A stretch of DNA of 64,000 nt from Bacillus manliponensis (GTDB taxonomy: Bacteria; Bacillota; Bacilli; Bacillales; Bacillaceae_G). The DNA is taken from assembly GCF_000712595.1 (NCBI RefSeq), contig NZ_JOTN01000015.1, positions 1 through 64,000 of the forward strand, read 5' to 3'. A model generated the notes under the pieces. It was not told the DNA's origin, ran no database searches, and was given only the letters and a program-made list of their open reading frames with translations. The translations under genes and the position numbers were made by a program. Of this stretch, positions 60,837 to 64,000 are shown piece by piece. Positions within the stretch are counted from its first letter, which is position 1. Each line of letters starts with the position of its first letter.

Positions 60837-60849
60837 GGAGCACTTTTTC
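60821..60849 (+). terminator. Terminator overlapping the tatC 3' end
   Basis: AAGTGCT and AGCACTT pair around TCTGTATGAGG with a T run after; the left arm is in the coding sequence. Confidence 0.7.
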
Positions 60850-60990
60850 ATTTCATTGTTATACTCTTGTGAGAAATGCGTACAATATAAAAAAGAAAAA
60901 ATTCAATAATTCTCCTAAAATTAGACAAACTTTTCATCTTTTCTAGTTTATACTTGACTTATAAATCCAATGAAAAAGAGGATTGATATT

Positions 60991-61242
60991 GTGATTATGA
61001 AAAGCTTTTATTTCACTCATCCATCGGGGAAATGTATAAAAGTATTTGAAATCCCCGTCTTACAATCACAGCACCCATTAGCGTTTCAAGTGCAGTCACG
61101 TCTTCAGTTATTTATCTCCAAAATTCAAAAACAAAAACATCCAAGGTTTGCGTATTCATTTCGTGAATATTTACAAAGCTGTTTGAAGTGGAATGATTAT
61201 TCCAATGTTTATGAAATAAATACGCTTGAGAAAAATGCATAG
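60991..61242 (+). CDS. Hypothetical 83-aa basic protein
   Basis: This small soluble protein is rich in Lys, Gln, Phe and Tyr: SFYFTHPSGKCIKVFEIPVLQSQHP and a predicted helix LQLFISKIQKQKH. GTG 60991 is chosen (8 nt after AAGAGGA); ATG at 60970 would place that site inside the gene. I recognise no family. It sits alone between terminators. Confidence 0.55.
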   Translation: MIMKSFYFTHPSGKCIKVFEIPVLQSQHPLAFQVQSRLQLFISKIQKQKHPRFAYSFREYLQSCLKWNDYSNVYEINTLEKNA

Positions 61243-61248
61243 CAGCAT

Positions 61249-61286
61249 AGAATAACAGAGCGGATTTGCTCTGTTATTTCTTTTTG
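61249..61286 (+). terminator. Intrinsic terminator after the 83-aa gene
   Basis: GAATAACAGAGC and GCTCTGTTATTTC pair around GGATTT, with a T run. Confidence 0.85.
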
Positions 61287-61428
61287 TATTTAAAAATATG
61301 ACAGTTTTATATTACATATTAAATGATAAGAAAAGATTTTTGTCGAAAAATAACCTCAAACTGTTGAAAGCGGTGTAAATACTAGTATAATAACAGGGAG
61401 AGCGTATTGGAAAGGGAAGAAGTAAAAT

Positions 61429-62271
61429 ATGCAAAAAATAAAGATTGTGACAGACTCAACAGCAGATTTATCACAAGAAGTGATTGAGAAATATGATATT
61501 CATGTGATTCCATTATCTATTTCAGTAAATGGAAAAACATATTTAGATCGTGTAGACTTACAACCAGATGAGTTTCTTGAAGAGATGCAAAAATCAAGTG
61601 AACTACCAAAAACATCACAGCCAGCAGTGGGCTCATTTGTTGAAATGTATGATCGTTTAGGAAAAGATGGTAGTCAAGTTCTTTCTATTCATTTATCAGG
61701 AAACTTGAGTGGATCTGTGGCAACAGCGAATAGTGCAGCGACAATGACAGATACAAAAGTAACAGTTGTGGACTCTACATTTTTAAGTCATGCGATTGCA
61801 TATCAAGTAATCGAGGCAGCAAAAATGGTGAAGGAAGATCGTCCGTTAGAAGATATTTTAAAGCGTATTGAAGACGTACGAAAAAACACTCGTTTATTCG
61901 TTGTTGTTGATACGTTAGATAACCTTGTAAAAGGTGGACGTATCGGTAAAGGAAAAGCGTTAATCGGTTCTTTATTAAACATTAAACCAATTGCTGAAAT
62001 TGCAGAAGGTGTATACAATCCTGTTACGAAGGTACGTAGCCAAGGGCAAATTGTGAAAACATTGATGAAAATCTTTGAAGAAGATATCGCTGGTAAAACA
62101 GTAAAAGCAGTGGGAGTGCCTCATGCAAAAGCATTGCCAATTGCAGAGAAAATGAAAGAAGCGATTGAAAAGATTAGTGGATTTACAGATACAGAAATTT
62201 TCTACACAACGCCAGTTATTAGTACACATACAGGTGTTGGAGCGGTTGGATTTAGTTATTTTGCAGAATAA
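61429..62271 (+). CDS. DegV family fatty acid-binding protein
   Basis: This 280-aa two-domain DegV protein has KIVTDSTADLSQEV at the N-terminus, TSQPAVGSFVEMYDRLG with the Thr-Ser that holds the acyl carboxylate, HLSGNLSGSVATA, then KGGRIGKGKALIGSLLNIKPI. DegV proteins (FakB) bind fatty acids and present them to the FakA kinase for phospholipid synthesis. Ribosome site GGAAAGGGAAG. FakA is not in the window. Confidence 0.92.
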   Translation: MQKIKIVTDSTADLSQEVIEKYDIHVIPLSISVNGKTYLDRVDLQPDEFLEEMQKSSELPKTSQPAVGSFVEMYDRLGKDGSQVLSIHLSGNLSGSVATANSAATMTDTKVTVVDSTFLSHAIAYQVIEAAKMVKEDRPLEDILKRIEDVRKNTRLFVVVDTLDNLVKGGRIGKGKALIGSLLNIKPIAEIAEGVYNPVTKVRSQGQIVKTLMKIFEEDIAGKTVKAVGVPHAKALPIAEKMKEAIEKISGFTDTEIFYTTPVISTHTGVGAVGFSYFAE

Positions 62272-62280
62272 AAGTAATTA

Positions 62281-62324
62281 AAAAAAAGGTTATTTAGAAG
62301 GAGTTTTCTAAATAACCTTTTTTT
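62281..62324. terminator. Terminator between degV-like and MBL-fold genes
   Basis: AAAAAAAGGTTATTTAGAA pairs with TTCTAAATAACCTTTTTTT; usable from both sides, with the minus-strand stop at 62329. Confidence 0.88.
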
Positions 62325-62328
62325 ATTC

Positions 62329-63300
62329 CTATACTTGAGAATGTTCTTTTAATGGTTCTTCTTTTTCTTTAAATAAACTTGGTATGTACGTTTGTCCTAA
62401 GAACAATATATGTAGTTGTTCCCAAGGTAACATTCGTAAGTTCCAATTGTTACGAAGCTTTGTGACAGCTTCTTTTGGTGTTTCATCTGCTAGTGCAAAT
62501 GTACCGTAATGCATTGGGATAAAATGTTTTGCTTTTATATCTAAAAATGCTTGTACAGCCTCTTCAGGGTTCATATGTGAAGATTTCATAAACCACTCCG
62601 GCTCGTATGCACCAATTGGCATAAGTGCAATATCGATTTCAAAACGTTCTCCAATTTCTTTAAATCCACGAAAATATCCGCTATCACCACAAAAATAAAT
62701 TGTTTCTGTAGTTGTTTTATTTTCAATAACCCATCCGCCCCAGTGAGAGGAGTTTATGTCAAATAAAGAGCGTCTTGTCCAGTGCTGGGCAGGAACGAAG
62801 TGGAAATGGACATCATCAATTACAGTATGCTCCCACCAATTGTACTCTTCAACGCGATGAAGTTTTTTGCGTAAAAATAACTTTTTCAGTCCGCTTGGCA
62901 CTAAATATAGAACATCAGATTTCAATTGACGAAGTGTCGGAAAATCAAGATGGTCGTAATGCCCGTGAGAGATGAGGACAACATCAATTGGCGGTAAATC
63001 ATTTATAGATAAACCAGCCTCTGTTAACCGTGGTACAACTTTTACTTTATTTGACCATACAGGGTCAGTTAAAATGTTTAGTCCATTCGTTTGAATTAAA
63101 AAAGTAGAATGACCAATCCACGTTACAGTTGTTTTTTCTGTATTGTTCTTTAAAAAGGATACTTGTTTTACAGGTGATTGTTCTATAAGAAAGGAAAAAT
63201 CTTTTTGCTTTTGTCTTCTTTCTTTTCGCCAACGTAAAATATCTTTTAATGGTTTTGGTGAGTGAATACCATCCATATTCTCATATCGTTTTCCCCACAT
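62329..63300 (-). CDS. MBL-fold metallohydrolase, NAPE-PLD/UlaG-like
   Basis: This 323-aa beta-lactamase-fold hydrolase has the zinc motif VVLISHGHYDHLDFPTL (HxHxDH), later FVPAQHWTRR, FCGDSGYF and a terminal HYGTF His. The pattern with WIGHSTFLIQTNGLNILTDPVWS is characteristic of N-acyl-phosphatidylethanolamine phospholipase D-like and UlaG-like enzymes. Substrate unknown, though lipids are suggested. Start 63300 is chosen because AGAGGTG lies 6-7 nt upstream. Confidence 0.87.
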   Translation of the reverse strand: MWGKRYENMDGIHSPKPLKDILRWRKERRQKQKDFSFLIEQSPVKQVSFLKNNTEKTTVTWIGHSTFLIQTNGLNILTDPVWSNKVKVVPRLTEAGLSINDLPPIDVVLISHGHYDHLDFPTLRQLKSDVLYLVPSGLKKLFLRKKLHRVEEYNWWEHTVIDDVHFHFVPAQHWTRRSLFDINSSHWGGWVIENKTTTETIYFCGDSGYFRGFKEIGERFEIDIALMPIGAYEPEWFMKSSHMNPEEAVQAFLDIKAKHFIPMHYGTFALADETPKEAVTKLRNNWNLRMLPWEQLHILFLGQTYIPSLFKEKEEPLKEHSQV

Positions 63301-63547
63301 ATATATCACCTCTTATAAAATTTTTCTTGTTACTATTGTATCGGAATGTTGTAAAGGAAAGAAGTTTTTTGGATTGATGCTGTATTAAGAGAATGTAAAA
63401 AATAAATCTTCTGTTCTTTACAAAACTTTTGTTGTAATTTCGTACGATTTCGTGAACAAAAGGGGTTAACACTTTTCTTGTAGTGTTAACATTTGTTATG
63501 ATACGTATGAATATCATATTTAAATGAAAGAGAAGAGAGGTTCCGTT

Positions 63548-64000
63548 ATGAAACGATTTCGAAAAACAATCGGCCTATTAACAATTTTTTGTCTTATGGT
63601 ACTTGCAGGGTGTAACCAAGAAGTTAAGCTACGTGGTTCATTAGATATGGATTTAGAGGATTTTTCATACATAAATCAAAACGGTGAAAAATTTGGAAAG
63701 AATGATTTAAAAGGGAAAGTTTGGGTGTCTGACTTTATCTTTACAAACTGTACAACAGTTTGTTCACCGATGACTGCAAACATGGCGAAATTACAAAAAA
63801 TGGCGAAAGATGAAGGGTTGGATGTAGAATTTGTATCCTTTAGTGTGGACCCAGAAGTAGATTCACCAGAAGTGTTAAAAACATTTGTAGGGAAATTTAC
63901 AGACGATACATCAAATTGGAATTTATTGACAGGTTATTCGTTTGATCATATGAAAGAATTTGCAAAAAATAACTTTAAGACACTTGTCGATAAACCAGAA
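63548..64000 (+). CDS. ypmQ: SCO family lipoprotein, YpmQ-like (partial, runs off the window)
   Basis: This is the 151-codon N-terminal part of a SCO1/SenC copper-chaperone-like lipoprotein: signal and lipobox FCLMVLAGCNQ, then a thioredoxin fold with the metal-binding CTTVCSPM (CxxxC), VEFVSFSVDPEVDSPEVLKTF and TGYSFDHM. The second metal-binding His lies beyond or near the right edge. B. subtilis YpmQ is required for assembling cytochrome c oxidase. Ribosome site GAAGAGAGG. The 3' end is missing because the window stops. Confidence 0.88.
   Translation, partial: MKRFRKTIGLLTIFCLMVLAGCNQEVKLRGSLDMDLEDFSYINQNGEKFGKNDLKGKVWVSDFIFTNCTTVCSPMTANMAKLQKMAKDEGLDVEFVSFSVDPEVDSPEVLKTFVGKFTDDTSNWNLLTGYSFDHMKEFAKNNFKTLVDKPE

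Noticed and set aside
1-64000. CRISPR arrays, tRNA/rRNA genes, prophage or intact IS elements
   Set aside because: No regularly spaced direct repeats, no recognisable tRNA folds or rRNA sequence, and no complete transposase or phage genes were seen.

Overview
This is a low-GC Gram-positive chromosome segment with strong Shine-Dalgarno sites, frequent TTG/GTG starts and many perfect intrinsic terminators. It comes from the Bacillus cereus group. The evidence is several copies of the roughly 155-bp mobile repeat bcr1 (TTTAT ends, CCCGC...GCGGG-type stems), which is established as specific to that group. Blocks of gene order also recall the B. subtilis ypgQ/ypgR/yphP/ypiP and thyB-dfrA-ypjP-yplQ-ypmQ neighbourhoods. 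I see no tRNA, rRNA, CRISPR array, prophage or intact insertion sequence.

Layout. 0.1-8.6 kb: housekeeping genes (HD phosphohydrolase, YfmR-type ABC-F ATPase, Bax-inhibitor-like membrane protein, SsbB, HEAT-repeat protein, DCC thiol protein, bacilliredoxin, YpiP-type methyltransferase). 8.6-21 kb: an accessory region with three T-box-controlled extra aminoacyl-tRNA synthetases (ArgRS, a 1033-aa type-2 IleRS, and a short archaeal-type AspRS), interleaved with bcr1 repeats, a decayed tnpB, small membrane proteins and two SRPBCC proteins. 22-32 kb: glycerate kinase plus SLC13 permease, a YkoGH-like two-component system with two PepSY proteins bearing acidic tails, and a T-box-controlled SNF (LeuT-type) transporter. 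32-41 kb: nucleotidyltransferase/APH-like genes, the Amj lipid II flippase, tandem GntP-type permeases, then an ABC-F plus Mef-like MFS pair behind a highly structured leader. 41-52 kb: small enzymes (racemase, TrmO, GNATs, HAD, SDR, VOC, APH-like, aldo/keto reductase, LysR, serine hydrolase). 53-64 kb: thyA-dfrA, CPBP protease, MecA-like PBP, azoreductase, PlsC, HlyIII, TatA/TatC, DegV, MBL-fold hydrolase and a partial SCO protein.

Most interesting signals. (1) Between the Asp T-box terminator and the archaeal-type aspS lies a 34-codon ORF with a near-ideal ribosome-binding site. It opens with five Asp codons followed by four Asn codons and overlaps the aspS start; it looks like a leader peptide reading out aminoacyl-tRNA(Asp/Asn). 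(2) The ABC-F/MFS pair has a promoter, a 32-aa leader ORF, nested hairpins and two terminators upstream, the architecture of drug-inducible ribosome-mediated attenuation. (3) Two diverged copies of a roughly 31-residue coding module sit next to bcr1 elements and differ largely at third codon positions. (4) One bcr1 copy carries a nested 120-bp structured repeat.

For the T-boxes I derived the specifier codons by pairing the helices that flank the specifier loop. They read CGC (Arg), ATC (Ile), GAC (Asp) and most likely CTC (Leu) for the SNF transporter. All function assignments come from reading the translated sequences by eye; no database search was possible.
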